Part shown: positions 34,509 to 46,331 of the stretch, piece after piece
Position numbering within the stretch: position 1 is the first letter of the stretch
Layout: the number at the start of each line of letters is the position of its first letter
From: Melampsora larici-populina 98AG31
Lineage: Eukaryota > Basidiomycota > Pucciniomycetes > Pucciniales > Melampsoraceae
Reading direction: 5' to 3'
DNA: 64,000 nucleotides
NCBI RefSeq assembly: GCF_000204055.1
Contig: NW_006768796.1
Location: 62,001-126,000 of the forward strand
Translations under genes and position numbers: made by a program
Notes under the pieces: model-generated
What the model was told of the DNA's origin: nothing
The model's database searches: none
What the model saw: only the letters and a program-made list of their open reading frames with translations

Positions 34509-37500
34509 ATGAAAAAGACTGGCTGTGAGATTGAAGCTGATAGAGATGATATATTTCATCCATTAGATCCATTAACGGTCGAGGAGATTGAATTAGCTAC
34601 TGCCTTTGCTATTCGTAAGTCTTTCTTTCATTCTTTGTTCACTTTTGCTTTCTTTTCCTATTGCTTCTGTGATCTGTTTTACTGACTTCTTTTCTTCTGA
34701 TCATTATCTTCAAAACTTTATAGGCGTCTTGAAGCAAGATTTCAATCAACCTTCAGTGATTGTGAGTGAACCCTTGTACATCTTCTGCTCAAGAACTCTC
34801 AGCCATGTAAAGAAAAAAGGTCATAAAGGCTAAAGTCGCAACTCTTTTTCGCAATTCTCCTCACAGATCAACACAGCCACTCTCCTCGAACCACCCAAAG
34901 CAGATGTCTTGAGCTATCTAAACGCATCAAGCGATCATCCTCGAATTAGACCAGATCGATTATGTGAACTAGCAGCAATCTCAACACCATCAGGAAAAAG
35001 TTATATTCTAAACATAAAATTTCCAATTCAAGATCCAAAGAATCCAATCTTACACTCACCAATACAAATCTTACCACCAAATACTCATCTTTTGATCTCA
35101 CCAGAAGAAATTGATGAAGCAGAAGATTTGATTCGATCCAATAAACATATACAAAAACTATGTCAAGAAGTGGGAGTTTCACCTGATCAAATCGCTTGTG
35201 ATGGTTGGGCCATAGGTTTTGATCCTGAACTTTCTTTCGCTTCTCCTGGTAGATTTCAACAATGTCTTATGTAAGTTTTCTCTGTATCTTTCCTCATGCC
35301 TCCCCCAAAAAAATTTAACGCGTGCTTCTAATCTTACTAAACGCTTTTTTCCTTCTTCCCATAGGTATGCAAGACCTGAACCTGATGCAGTGAGTAAATA
35401 TTCAACATCATATATCTACAAGATTTTTCTTACGCTTCTTACTTGATTGACCCGAACCTATGATTTACAGAACATATATGCCCACCCATTGGATTTCGTA
35501 CCAGTAATCGATACATTAACGAAAAAACTACTTCGTATAGACTTTGCACCAAGTCGAAAATTACCAAATCCCGATTCCAAGAAACTCATCAACGGAGCAA
35601 AAAATATCTCTGAATTAAGCTCTGGTACAACTTTAGCTATGAAATTTAATTTAAAAGAAACGATAGAAAAAGAAGGATTAGATCAAGAAAGTATTGACAA
35701 CTCTTTAAAGTTTTCGGGTAGAGATAGGATTAAACCTCCTTGGACTAGATATGAATATTTACCTGAGTTCAGGTTTGAGAATCCAACTAATTCTGATTTA
35801 GGATTAGATTGTAATGTAAAAACAAATGGGAATGGTCATGTCAACGGGAATGGAAATGGAGAATTGGTTGAAGATCGTCAAGTTGATTCTAGTCGTCCTC
35901 CTCTACGTCCACTTCATGTTATTCAACCTGAAGGTCCAAGTTTTGAGTGAGTCATAGATCTTCAACTCTCTTTCTTATCAACTTTCTTTCTCAAACCTGC
36001 TACAAATGAATTCTAATTCTTTTTGGAGTGATTTTTATTTAACAGATTAAAAGGTAACCAACTGTATTGGCAAAATTGGAAGATTCATGTTGGTTTTAAT
36101 CATAGAGAAGGATTAGTTCTCAACACAATAAGTTATAAAGACAATGGAGGTAACATCACTCCACCAAAATTTCATCATTTCTTGATAATCATTGAGTTTT
36201 TGTGTATTCTTCGCACTTTTTAGTATACCGTCCCATGTTTTATCGAATGTCATTGGTTGAAATGGTTGTACCTTATGGTGCACCGGAAGCTCCTCATCAT
36301 AGTAAATGTAAGAAATTACTTCTCACAAATGAAAGCATGTTACAGTAAAACTGATACCTTCTATTGAAATTCTCTCCTTCTTCATCCTGCACAGTCGCTT
36401 TTGATGTTGGAGAATGTAAGAAAAACAAAACTTCTTCCATTACACATCTATAGTAACGTGATCAAATCCTAACATCCGCTTTTTCTTTTTTTCTTCATCA
36501 TAGACGGTTTAGGAAACTTAACTAATTCCTTAAGTCTAGGATGTGATTGTTTAGGAGAAATTCGTTACCTAAACGCCACCAATGTATCTCATTCAGGTAA
36601 AGCACTTGTAATCAAAAATGCAATTTGTATACACGAAGAAGATGCAGGTAAGTTCCTTTCCTTCCCTGTCTCTTTCTTTCTTTCCCTTTCCCTTTTTCTA
36701 ATATCTTTGTTTTTTGGTGGGTTGTGTAGGTTTGTTATGGAAGCATACTGAGGTTAGACCTGGTGGTAGATCTCATTCGGTTAGGTCTAGAAAATTAGTG
36801 ATTTCTTTTATTTGTAAGTTTTCTTTTCTCAACCCGACTTTACATTTTCTTTGATGTATACTTTAAACCTACTGGTATTTGTATCTTACGAGCTACTTTT
36901 GAACTGAGTATAGGCACGATTGCAAACTATGAATACATGTATGTGAACCTTCACGAGAAACAAAAAAACGCCCCTTGTACCTCAAATAGCTTACCCTCCT
37001 CCTCGCTTTCTCTTTCGATTTTTTCAATCAAAAATAGGTTCTATTGGAATTTCTTCCAGGATGGTTCGATTAACTTAGATACAAAACTTTCGGGTATATT
37101 GAACTTACATCTTTTAGGGCCTGATGATCCTACTGGTCCTCATGGAGTTAAAGTAGCTCCTCAAATCATTGCTCAATATCATACTCATACCTTTTCATTA
37201 AGTTTGTGGTCTTTTCTTGTTCTACTTTGTTATGAATGAGTTAGAAGAGATCTTGACTGAGAACTGATTTATTTGATTTTTTTCAAATCTTCGGGAATTC
37301 TTTTTGTTTGATAGGAATTGATCCAATGATTGATGGTCAGAAGGTTAGAGATTCTTTCGTTTGATTTTCTCTTAACTCGTTCACAGAGTACGTCTCTAAT
37401 CTGTTGATATGTTTATTTGATCCGGTATTGTCGAAAAACAATAGAACTCGATTTTGAAAACAGATATAGTAGCTTTACCAAATCCAACTGGATCTAATGA

Positions 37501-38696
37501 AAATTATTTAGGAAATGGATTTACAGTAAGAAAAATTTTCAATTACTTTTAATTTTGGCTTTTATTTATGTGCAAGCTGATATGCCCATTACTTCTTCAC
37601 TTCCGTGGCTTTAATGCTAGTCTGAGAAAACAGTTTTGAAAACGACAGATGAAGGAGCACAAGATTATGATCATCATCGTGATCGGAATTGGACAATTAT
37701 CAATCCAGTAAGATTTTTTCATTATATCTCTCATTGATTTCATGATCAACTAATCCAAACTCAACTCCTTGAAAATTTGAAAAAAAAAACTCACCTATCT
37801 TTACGACTCAAACCAAATCAAACTGATCAAAAAAGAATAAATTACATTATTCAACTAAGGAGCCAATAGGTTATAAAATCGTTAAGCATCTTTCAAAACC
37901 TCAAATCTCATCCAATCTTCGGATCACTAATAAAGCTTTCGTCCTTCTCTGCGCATGTGTATTTTGGATTCTTAAAATCATAGGTTTGTAAAGATCAACC
38001 AAAGATGTTAGTGAAGATGGATTCAATGGTATCAAAAAGAGCTCCATTTGCAAAACATGATTTATTTGTGACTCCTTATGTTGAGAACCAATTTTATCCG
38101 TAAGCTTTTATTTTGCTCGTTTTTGAACAAAAAACAAAACAAAACTTAAATCTTTACATGATGGTGATTTGAATAAAACAAAATGGTAACTTTAAACAAA
38201 GTGCTGGGAAATTGGTTACTGGTACTACCAGTACACCTGAGGATAGTATAGACGATTGGTTAAAAGGTAGTAAGAAGATCGATAATGAAGATATTGTAAG
38301 ATCTAATCAATTTCTTCTCATCTAATCTCCCACTGGTTTGTAAAAGAAGTTAAAAGAATGATTAACTTTTTTGAATATGATAGGTCGTTTATTTAACATA
38401 TGGAGTAAACCATTTACCTACACCTGAACAATTTCCAATTATGCCAGTTGAAGTTTTAACCGTTTCTTTAAAACCAAGTGGTTTTTTTAATTTCAATCCA
38501 TCACTTGGTAAGTTTTTATCTTCAACTTAGAATATGATGATTTCATTCACCTAATAATACTTTTTTCATTGGATGAATAGATATTTTACCTGTAAAAGAT
38601 AGTATGTCAAGAAGTTGTTGTAATGAAACACAATTGAAAACAAATTCAGAAATGAAGAGGAATGGAGAAAAGACTACAAATGGAAAACTAGTTTAG
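34509..38696 (+). CDS. Copper-containing primary amine oxidase, about 788 residues, 20 exons
   Basis: Oxidises primary amines to aldehydes with release of ammonia and hydrogen peroxide. Twenty in-phase exons were traced. Starts: 34509, 34724, 34867, 35365, 35471, 36046, 36224, 36395, 36504, 36730, 36914, 37038, 37315, 37445, 37621, 37836, 37984, 38202, 38384, 38581. Family landmarks are complete: IACDGWAIGFDP, RPLHVIQPEGPSF, WQNWKIHVGFNHREGLVLN, MSLVEMVVPYG, the catalytic-base motif FDVGEYGLG (Asp about 416), and LGCDCLGEI. TIANYEYMFYW holds the Tyr (about 501) converted to topaquinone. Copper ligands are HTH (about 552/554) and GVNHLPTPE (about 719). Exons of 21-29 bases occur around the active site. 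It ends ...TNGKLV, with no obvious peroxisomal SKL; no signal peptide. Weakest splice choices are exons 14 and 16. Confidence 0.9.
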
Positions 38697-39816
38697 AATA
38701 GTATACAAATCTAATACTAAACACGTCTTGTTGAAGAACTTATTGGGAATACATGTTCTATTAGGATTAAAGATCACTCTTGAATAAAGTTAGATAATGA
38801 TACACGTTTTTTTGGAATAATCTTGACTTGTTTGAAAAGTGATGATAAGTTTTTTCTTGTAGATTAGATCTTGATAAGGATTTGATGATTTATCTTTTTG
38901 ATCATCAAGAATATGAAATTCAATGATATATATATTCTTTAAGTTTTGCTCAACAGAAGTCATTCTATTTTGATCTAGATTGAGAAGAATCCTGTTGTCT
39001 GTCTGAAGAAAAACTCATGAAAATCATACAAAGATTTGTATGTGATTTGTTCGGCATTTGTAGTAAAGTTGAGGTCAAATAATCCTTTGGGAGAAAGGCG
39101 GACTTATAAGATTAGCCGCCTTGCCAAAAAGGCTCAAAGACGCTTGCGAGCTCCTCCAATGATACAGGGAGAAGGAACAAACATCAAAAGGCTCACATTA
39201 AATTTGATGATTTGATGAGTTCATAGTTTGGGTTCTCTTTGATTTGGGATGCCATAGAATTTGGAAATCATTTACTATTGCAGTTTATCCAATATCTTGC
39301 GCTGATTCCTTTCCTTGAACTGTTTGGCTTTGGCAGCTTGGCCTGATCTCATTGTTTTTGTGTTTCGTGTGTTTGAATGAGGGCAATGAATTATTGAGCA
39401 AAATTGTAGAAATGAAATGACAAATCCAAAATTTTGAAAACCTGTTGTATGAACTTCTCTGATCACACTCAAAACTCCTGTTTGCCAGTCTCAAAGATTT
39501 CATATGCCTAAAGGTGAAGAGCATTCTTTCGGATCACAATGTTCAAACCTTTGGAAAGGAAGATATATGGCTCCTAAATGTGTTGAATCTTTTGTCTAAC
39601 CATTCCACTTCAAGATCATCATTTCAAACCACTGAGTGATAATTTAATTGATCCACCAGATGCACAATTCCTTTTTGAATACACACCATCAAACAGGAGA
39701 TCATTAAATCCTCACTACTTTCTATATTTTTGACGTGTGCATGCTCCATTTTTGCTACATGGAGGTTTTTTACCTACCATTTGCAAAATTAATATCAACA
39801 ACACAGCCACACTATG
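38697..39816. other. Intergenic
   Basis: 3' region of the amine oxidase then AT-rich spacer; no gene or RNA feature seen. Confidence 0.5.
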
Positions 39817-40927
39817 CACAGGGGCCAAAATAGATACTCACATACATGTGAGCGTTGTAGACTTTTTGGAATTCTCCAAAAAAGATTCATTTTCTTTCAG
39901 ATTGATTCAATTCACAATCTTGTTTGTGTTCAGGTGATCATCCTGTGGTTCTCATATTTTACTTGACATTTATTGAGAAGGCTCATTTCCATATTGGATG
40001 AGCAATAACTGATTCCCGATGAGTACTCAGGATCAGCTCATGAGGCACTGAATACTCAGCAATTTGTTCAAAATGAAGATGAGCACATGAACTATACCTT
40101 CCTGAGGCTTCATTTTTCAGTGAAGAAGCCTGCCCAGGGGCGTCCCATTTGAGCTGCTCAGCAAATACTCAGTAGCATCCCCTGACTGGATCACTGATGG
40201 GCCGGACTTTTCTCAGACTTCCATGCTAAGGAATGAAGCCTGATAAAAGCGTCATCCCATCTGCTCATTGCTCAGCTAATCCTCAGTGATATCCCCGGAT
40301 AAAGTTTTTCACACTGAGGGGCTGAGATCAACTGAGCAGCCCCTCAGCCAATACTCAGTGACATCCTTTGGATCCTTCTGATCCGGCCAGGAATGCCCCT
40401 GAGGAATAGCTGAGCAGCCCCTCATCCAATGAGCAGTGAAATCCTCCGGATCCTCCTGATCTCAGGGATGCCCCTGAGGAATAACTGAGCAGCTCAGTTG
40501 AACGAGCAGACGGGCCTCAGGCTTCATTCCGGAGCCATCAAGCTTGAGGCAAGCTTGGCGCTCTGTGATCCATCTGGGGGATACTTCAGAGACTTAGCTA
40601 AGGGAATACTCAGTTCAGCTCAGCCCCTAAGCTATACATTGGTGGCATCCCTTGGAGCTTACTGAACCGGGGAATGCCGCTCAGGATCAGCTGAGCAGAT
40701 GGATCAGCCCTTCCTCAGACTTCTTTGCTCAGGAATAAATGCTGAGGAAGGCTTAGTTTGTCTGCTCAGTTCCTGATGATCACGTAATCAGCTGACAAAC
40801 AGAAAGAAAAGGGAAACAAATGGGAAACAAATGGGAAACAAATTGGAAACAAATGGGAAACAAATGGGAACAAAACAGGAAAATTTCAACGCTCACATAG
40901 TTGTGAGCATCAATTTTTGCCCCTGTG
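39817..40927. mobile_element. Second CACAG-ended non-autonomous element
   Basis: The left end starts CACAGGGGCCAAAATAGAT and continues CTCACA..ATGTGAGCGTTG. The right end is the inverted counterpart (CAACGCTCACATAG..TGTGAGC..TTTTTGCCCCTGTG), about 45 bp per side. ATG flanks both sides (39814-39816, 40928-40930), fitting a 3-bp duplication. The interior 39990-40790 is packed with CTGAGCAG, ACTCAGTG and GATCCTCCTGATC-like sub-repeats. A minisatellite lies near the right end. No transposase. The 1.1 kb length and CACAG ends parallel the element at 91-1183. Confidence 0.75.
40811..40875. repeat. 11-bp minisatellite (GGGAAACAAAT)n
   Basis: Five near-perfect copies of GGGAAACAAAT (one with TGG in place of GGG) plus a partial sixth, inside the CACAG-ended element. 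Confidence 0.9.
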
Positions 40928-40930
40928 ATG

Positions 40931-42643
40931 TACCTTCTCTTACCGACATCATTGTTCCTCCTATGATGATTATAGGTCTCTTCCTCAGCAATAGTTTGAC
41001 CTCATGAAGTGGAATCATCATAGTCTAACATCATCAAACACTTGAATTTGAAATATATCTGATGATCAGAGTGGTTTCCACCTCTGCTTATGCAATTCCT
41101 CAAATGAATTGATTGAACATCACACACTGATGCTTACACATTGTAGTCCAAGTGATATGTATATGTACCATCAATTCTCAAAGAATTGCACGGCTCATAA
41201 GAATCCAATGGATCCAGAGAGTGTACTGCATATTTCAAAAGAAACCTTGAATATAATTGAAAATCAAGTCTTTCTACGTGTCAAGTTGACCAATCTATGG
41301 CATGAAAGGTTCTTCTTGTATATACTTATGAGACATGGTAAATGATTGTAATTCTAGTTATATCAAATTGAATGAATCTTGGCTCACTTCTGGAGAGTCA
41401 GACCAATAACTCTATAGAACAATGCTTATGTGTCAAATCAGATAAATTCAACCCATAAGAGACATGGTAAACATATCGTTCAGGCAGCAAGTATCAAATA
41501 AAAATAATGTGGAATAATTGTTAGAAAGATAGTAGATCATGATGTTGGTGGAACATATTACAGAACCCCATGGAATAATCTTCACAATTGGAGCAAGAGG
41601 AATTTTGAATGTGTCTAGCCTTCCAGCACAGGGACTATAGTTTTTTAGTCTTTCATTCTAAAGATCTCATATATTTAAATCTCAGACCTTGCTGACCAAA
41701 CTTTGAGAAGAATTTCATCATGTTCATACAATCATGAGTTATGAAATGAGAAAAGAAAAAGATCACATAAAGAAATTTAATTTGACAATGTTCAAGGCTG
41801 AGCCTGAATGAATTTATTTTTGAGATGGATTTGAAAAAGTTGTACAAGGTATGTTGACTTGGTTTGGCCAACTTGAGGTTCATTCTCCTGGGTTCTTATT
41901 TCATTTGTTATCATTGGTGAGAAAGGGATATCAAGTGTCAATGAAAATTAGGAAGGCATCATGTTCTATACCAGATGAAATGGATAGTAAGACAATGGTG
42001 ATAAAGCATTGATATTTGAAAGCTTTGTCTAACTTTTGAGGTTTTGGTTTCTTGGAAGGCTCTACAATTCCAAATAAAAGAACAAGTATAGTGCAAAAAT
42101 TGAAATGAGTAAATTTGCAAAGACACCAATATGGTAGGTATTCCTTGACTGAGATTCGATGGTATACAAAAACAAGAGCTTGTATATCAGGAAAAGGAGT
42201 ACAGGATCAGAGTGTAGGTCAAGATGGTAAATTCTGGATCACAACATATCAAAACCAACTGTTTGAGCTAGATAGAAACCAAATCACTCGCAAGCCTGAT
42301 CTACATAGCTTTTATCTTGTTTATTAAACAGTTTGGAAGCCTTCACTTAAGGAATGATAGCTGAGGGACACAACAGGCAAATGAGATTTCTGACCAGCCG
42401 GAAAAAACTTTATAACTAGCTCAATAAGAAACTGGTTCAGCAAGCACAAGGGAATGGAGATCATTCCCAAGATCTCCAAATACAAGTAAGATGTTAAAGC
42501 AAGGAAGGAACTACAGGTGAATTACATTGATTGGTTGCATAAAGACCCAGGGTTGTTCTTCTTGTCTTCAAGGAACCAGTGGTCCAGGAAGAAACATTAG
42601 ATATAATAGAACAATCGGTACTTGAGATTCAAGGCACCCAGCC
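40931..42643. other. Intergenic
   Basis: AT-rich, no supported gene; frames at 41109-41345, 41653-41883 and 42115-42327 have no motif or splice support. Confidence 0.45.
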
Positions 42644-44418
42644 TTAATTTGAGTCATCTTCATCTGAGTCATCTTCATCTGATGGGTATTGTAATTCCAA
42701 TGTATTGACAAAGTATTTTGCGTGTACATTGGCTGTGATATGGGCTTGTTCACAGTAATTTACTACTGTTGATAATTGATCTTCATACGCTTGTGATACG
42801 GATGTACGAGGTGGGTCTAAAGGATGACGCGATGCTATGTTGAGTTTCTTGAGCTGTGGCCACGGAGCTTGAGACATGATATCAGTCAATGATTGAAGAT
42901 GTTGTAATGTCTTGTAGGTCCATGTAAGACTGTGGAGGGATTTGCAATCTCGGAAGTTGAACAGTAGGTTGGGGTTCCGGGAGCAGAGCTTCAAGTCAGT
43001 TAAGGACTGGAGTTTCAAAGAATTGTGAGGATTCCAGCTGTGATCAATTTCCCTGTAATCATCGGGGTCCCTGTAGTTGAAGTTAAAGTCAAGCTCAAGC
43101 TTTTGTAGGTGAGGCGCAATGTGACCAATGATCCGTAATGCTGTACTTGGTAATAAGTGACTGCATTGTTGTAAGGTGAGTTCAGTTATTGTCCCCGGCC
43201 AATTGTAGAGACACCAACTTTCATCAATGTCCTCAAATAGGTATAGATGCAGTCGTGATAAATATTTGAGTTTGGATAAACTGGACCCGAAAGAACCATC
43301 ACCGAGCTTTTTTCGATTTTGAGATACAGTGACTCCACCACATTTAAGAGATTCGAGAAAAGGTAGACCAGTGACCGCTTTTAACGGGAATCTATTCATG
43401 ATTTTGATGTCTCTACCTATGACCTCCAAATGCCGGAATTGTCTGAGACTTGACAATACTGAGACTAGATCTAAGAAAAAAGCTTCTGTGCGACCATCGT
43501 CGTAACGGGAATAATCATATAAGATGTTGAGTTCAGAAAGGTTGGGGCAGCGCTCTATCAAAAGTTTTATATTCTTTGAAGAGATGTTTTCTACGTGCGT
43601 AGATTCAAAATCAACAGTAAGATTATCATAGAACGGATCATTCTCTCCGCTTTCCCAAGAAGGATCACCGCACATTGGAGAGAAGTCGATCCGTAAAGAT
43701 TGGACATGACAGCCTTGTCTGAGAAGAATATCTTCTGTCCATAGAGCCATTGGTGCTGGGAGCGAAGTAGGGAAGCTGAGTTTCTAAAATTTAGAATGGA
43801 TGATGGAATTATAAGCCTTCCTTCAATTGAGGAGCTAATCTGAAAACGACTAACTCGCCATAGCCATGGTTGACAAAGTTGGTATATCTTACGCGAAGTA
43901 ATCGAAAAGTTTTGGATACTATTCAAAATTGGTGAGTCTAGCGGCACATAAATCTTGTATGCCTTCCGGTCACCTTGTCCCATGATCGGCACCCTACGTC
44001 TGACCTTTTTCTGTTCAATCTCCTTCGCTTCGAGTTTAGCTATGTGATCAAGTGTTTCGATTATCTTCTCAAAGATTTCGATGGGCAGATTCATAAGGCC
44101 TACGGGAGCATGTGGCATTTTCTTATTTTGAATAATTTCTGTGACTTCATGGGATGGAAGTTCAGATCGTTGACCGATTCGAGATTTGGGTGTTTTGTTG
44201 ACAGATGAAAGAGGATCACGCGGGCTTTCTGATAACTCGATCTGAAGAAATATATCAAGAATTGACTCCTTGGACCAAATAAATCGCTCCGAGTCAAGTT
44301 CCTCGAAACGTTTTCGAATGAAGTCGAGATGTTGATTTACTGGCTGGGTCGCCTCGTGCCGTTTTGAGACAATTTCGCGCCAAATTGCAAGCTGAACTGT
44401 GCGACTATCGGATGGCAT
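42644..44418 (-). CDS. F-box/leucine-rich-repeat-like protein, 567 residues
   Basis: Two exons: 44418-43855 and 43783-42644, joined in phase 0 across a 71-bp intron with GTTAGT donor and TTTTAG acceptor. Residues about 107-190 form an F-box-like region (GLMNLPIEIFEKIIETLD then FSITSRKIYQLCQPWLWR). The second exon continues with SFPTSLPAPMALWTEDILLRQGCHVQSLRI. Irregular leucine-rich repeats follow: IKLLIERCPNLSELNILY, FRHLEVIGRDI, LPFLESLKCGGV, LSRLHLYLFE, ITELTLQQCSHLLP, LQKLELDFNF and LTDLKLCSRN. The tail is acidic, DEDDSDEDDSN. Such proteins usually recruit substrates to an SCF ubiquitin ligase. Rusts carry expanded families of this layout; the substrate is unknown. Confidence 0.75.
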
Positions 44419-44584
44419 CTTGAGAGAATCGTCAAGAACTAGTCGGTCAAGATGCAGAGACTCGACGTAGACAACCGAGCTAAGAAGCTTTGATCATGGG
44501 CTATGAAAGGACAAAGATATCGAATCTCAGAACCTCCGCTTGTACAAAACCTTCAAATTCAAATTCAATCAGCTTAAGATATGG
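44419..44584. other. Promoter side of the F-box gene
   Basis: Short AT-rich spacer before a palindromic repeat cluster; nothing else seen. Confidence 0.4.
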
Positions 44585-44960
44585 GGTGGAAGAATTTTGC
44601 ACCGTCCACTTTACACCATGAAATGCGGTGTAAAGTGGACTCGGTGTAAAATTCCACAATTCCCCAACTAATGTGTAATTTTACACCGGATTTGTTATTT
44701 TCAAGTCCGTGCAAAAACGGACGGTGTAAAAAAATTGGTGTAAAAGTGATGCATCTGGCCGTGAAATTGAATTTTACACCGTATGTTTTACACCGGACGA
44801 TCCGGTGTTAAAAAACCGGGTGGAAATTTCTCGGTTCGGGTTGGTTTATCGAATTTGACACCGAAATGTGTTACACCGGATGATACGGTGTGAAAGGTAA
44901 GAGTGTAAACTTCCGAATATCCTACAAAGTTACAATTTTACACCATGCCTTTACACCGAC
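44585..44960. repeat. Palindrome cluster built on TTTTACACCGG
   Basis: The motif TTTACACC or its complement GGTGTAAA occurs about fifteen times in 375 bp in both orientations. The first 85 bases form a strong hairpin with the perfect stem GTCCACTTTACACC / GGTGTAAAGTGGAC around a 9-base loop, extended outward by GGGGTGGAA.AATTTTGCACCG and its inverse. It is probably a fold-back element or several nested ones; the borders are unclear. Confidence 0.7.
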
Positions 44961-45021
44961 TATCCCCCCAGCAATCTTCTCCTCATCAGATGTCACCACT
45001 ACCTGATGGATGATGTAATAT

Positions 45022-45074
45022 GCTGTTTGGCTTCAATATCAGAAGCAGATACCTGATCATTGAAGCCAAACAGC
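45022..45074. repeat. Perfect 16-bp inverted repeat with 21-base loop
   Basis: GCTGTTTGGCTTCAAT (45022-45037) and its exact complement (45059-45074) flank a 21-base loop. It lies about 260 bp before the MULE-type exon. It may be an element remnant or a regulatory palindrome. Confidence 0.7.
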
Positions 45075-45333
45075 TAACCTTTCCGTGTCATATATATTGA
45101 CCGATAATATCAATTACAACTATATTTCCCACATATCGGAAGAGTTGAACTACGGCAATAGGGTCCAACCTTGTTGCGCAAACGAGCACAAAGGCACCCT
45201 TGACCAAAAGATTCGTACGGTCTTGATTTGGGAATGCACTCGCAACTTTGTTGCCACTGAACCCTTCCCCTTTCGCAACTTTGCCACTGAGGCTGAACCC
45301 TTCTCTCAGTTTTTCACTTGAGAGGCCCTGATC

Positions 45334-46137
45334 ATGGGTCAAGACACGTCACGCACTACTGGACTGAATCCAGAGAGAGAATCTCTCATCTCGGACTCAA
45401 CCGATCCTCAACGAATATTACCTTTTGACCAGAAAGAAGACACAATCCAGTCGACTCCAGACTATTGTACATTGAACTTACCGGCTACAAATCACACACC
45501 ACTGAGCTCAGATCACGCTACTATGACCGACTCAGGCTCAGATCCACCACCCTCTGATTTTGACGCCACAGAACTTAAACCTAGGAAGAAGGCAAATCAG
45601 CGGAAATTATCTTACCAAGAAGACCTTTCAGATCGGTTTGACTACGACTTACCACCTTCAGACCACAAAAAGTCGCACTCCAAAAAGAAAAAGCACAAAA
45701 AGCGCAAACATCACAGAGACCCCGATGATGCGAGCGACACAGCGCGACAAAAAAAAAAGAGATCCAAGACCAAAAGGCCTACAAAACAACAGTCAGATGA
45801 AGAAACAGCTCCGAGTCAAAAGGAGAAACAATTTCAGCTTCCCAATGACAAAACCCTCTTTACGACATTTATCGACTACGGGTGCGAACTTGATGACGAA
45901 AACTACCCAGTCTATCCCAATGGCAACACGGTTTTTGTGTTGGAACCCGGCGAGGACGTGAAGAACTTCGGCTTCATTGGATGGACTCACAAGATGAAAA
46001 CCTACAACACTCACTCGCGCTGGAAAATCCAAACGTACAACTGTCTGGGCTCGATGTGCTGTTCAATTGACATTTGCAAATTCGCTGGTTCGCCACCAAC
46101 TGGCCACAAGAAGCTTGAAAATCTTTTAAATGAGTGA
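45334..46137 (+). CDS. N-terminal exon of a rust MULE-type (GCM/FLYWCH-like) gene, probably truncated
   Basis: The 267-codon frame starts MGQDTSRTTGLN and has a long basic region with nuclear-localisation-like KKKKHKKRKHH and KKKRSKTKRP. A compact domain follows: TVFVLEPGEDVKNFGFIGW, THKMKTYNTHSRWKIQTYNCLGSMCCSIDICKFAGSPPTG. The aromatic/Cys pattern resembles the DNA-binding zinc module (GCM/FLYWCH-like) found at the start of Mutator-like transposase genes that are abundant in rust genomes. The frame ends at ...LLNE, next to a GTGAGT donor (46135). No continuation into a transposase core is visible before the DIRS-like element. I infer it was cut by that insertion or is a partial copy. Confidence 0.5.
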   Translation: MGQDTSRTTGLNPERESLISDSTDPQRILPFDQKEDTIQSTPDYCTLNLPATNHTPLSSDHATMTDSGSDPPPSDFDATELKPRKKANQRKLSYQEDLSDRFDYDLPPSDHKKSHSKKKKHKKRKHHRDPDDASDTARQKKKRSKTKRPTKQQSDEETAPSQKEKQFQLPNDKTLFTTFIDYGCELDDENYPVYPNGNTVFVLEPGEDVKNFGFIGWTHKMKTYNTHSRWKIQTYNCLGSMCCSIDICKFAGSPPTGHKKLENLLNE

Positions 46138-46331
46138 GTAATTGATTTAAAAGATCATATTTGCTCAAATAGTTCCCGTCCTTTCAGTAGTTGTCTTCAA
46201 AACCTTGCTAACCTGCTTTCGATCACCTCTTCATTTTTTTTAACCCGTTTGAACAAAGAACAAGGGTAAAGCAAGGAAAGCACACAGATAGGCAACAAGC
46301 GAGCATCTCAAGTGAAACAGGAAAAACCAAA

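Noticed and set aside
40811..40875. CRISPR-like array
   Set aside because: The 11-bp units are contiguous without spacers and the genome is eukaryotic; it is a minisatellite.
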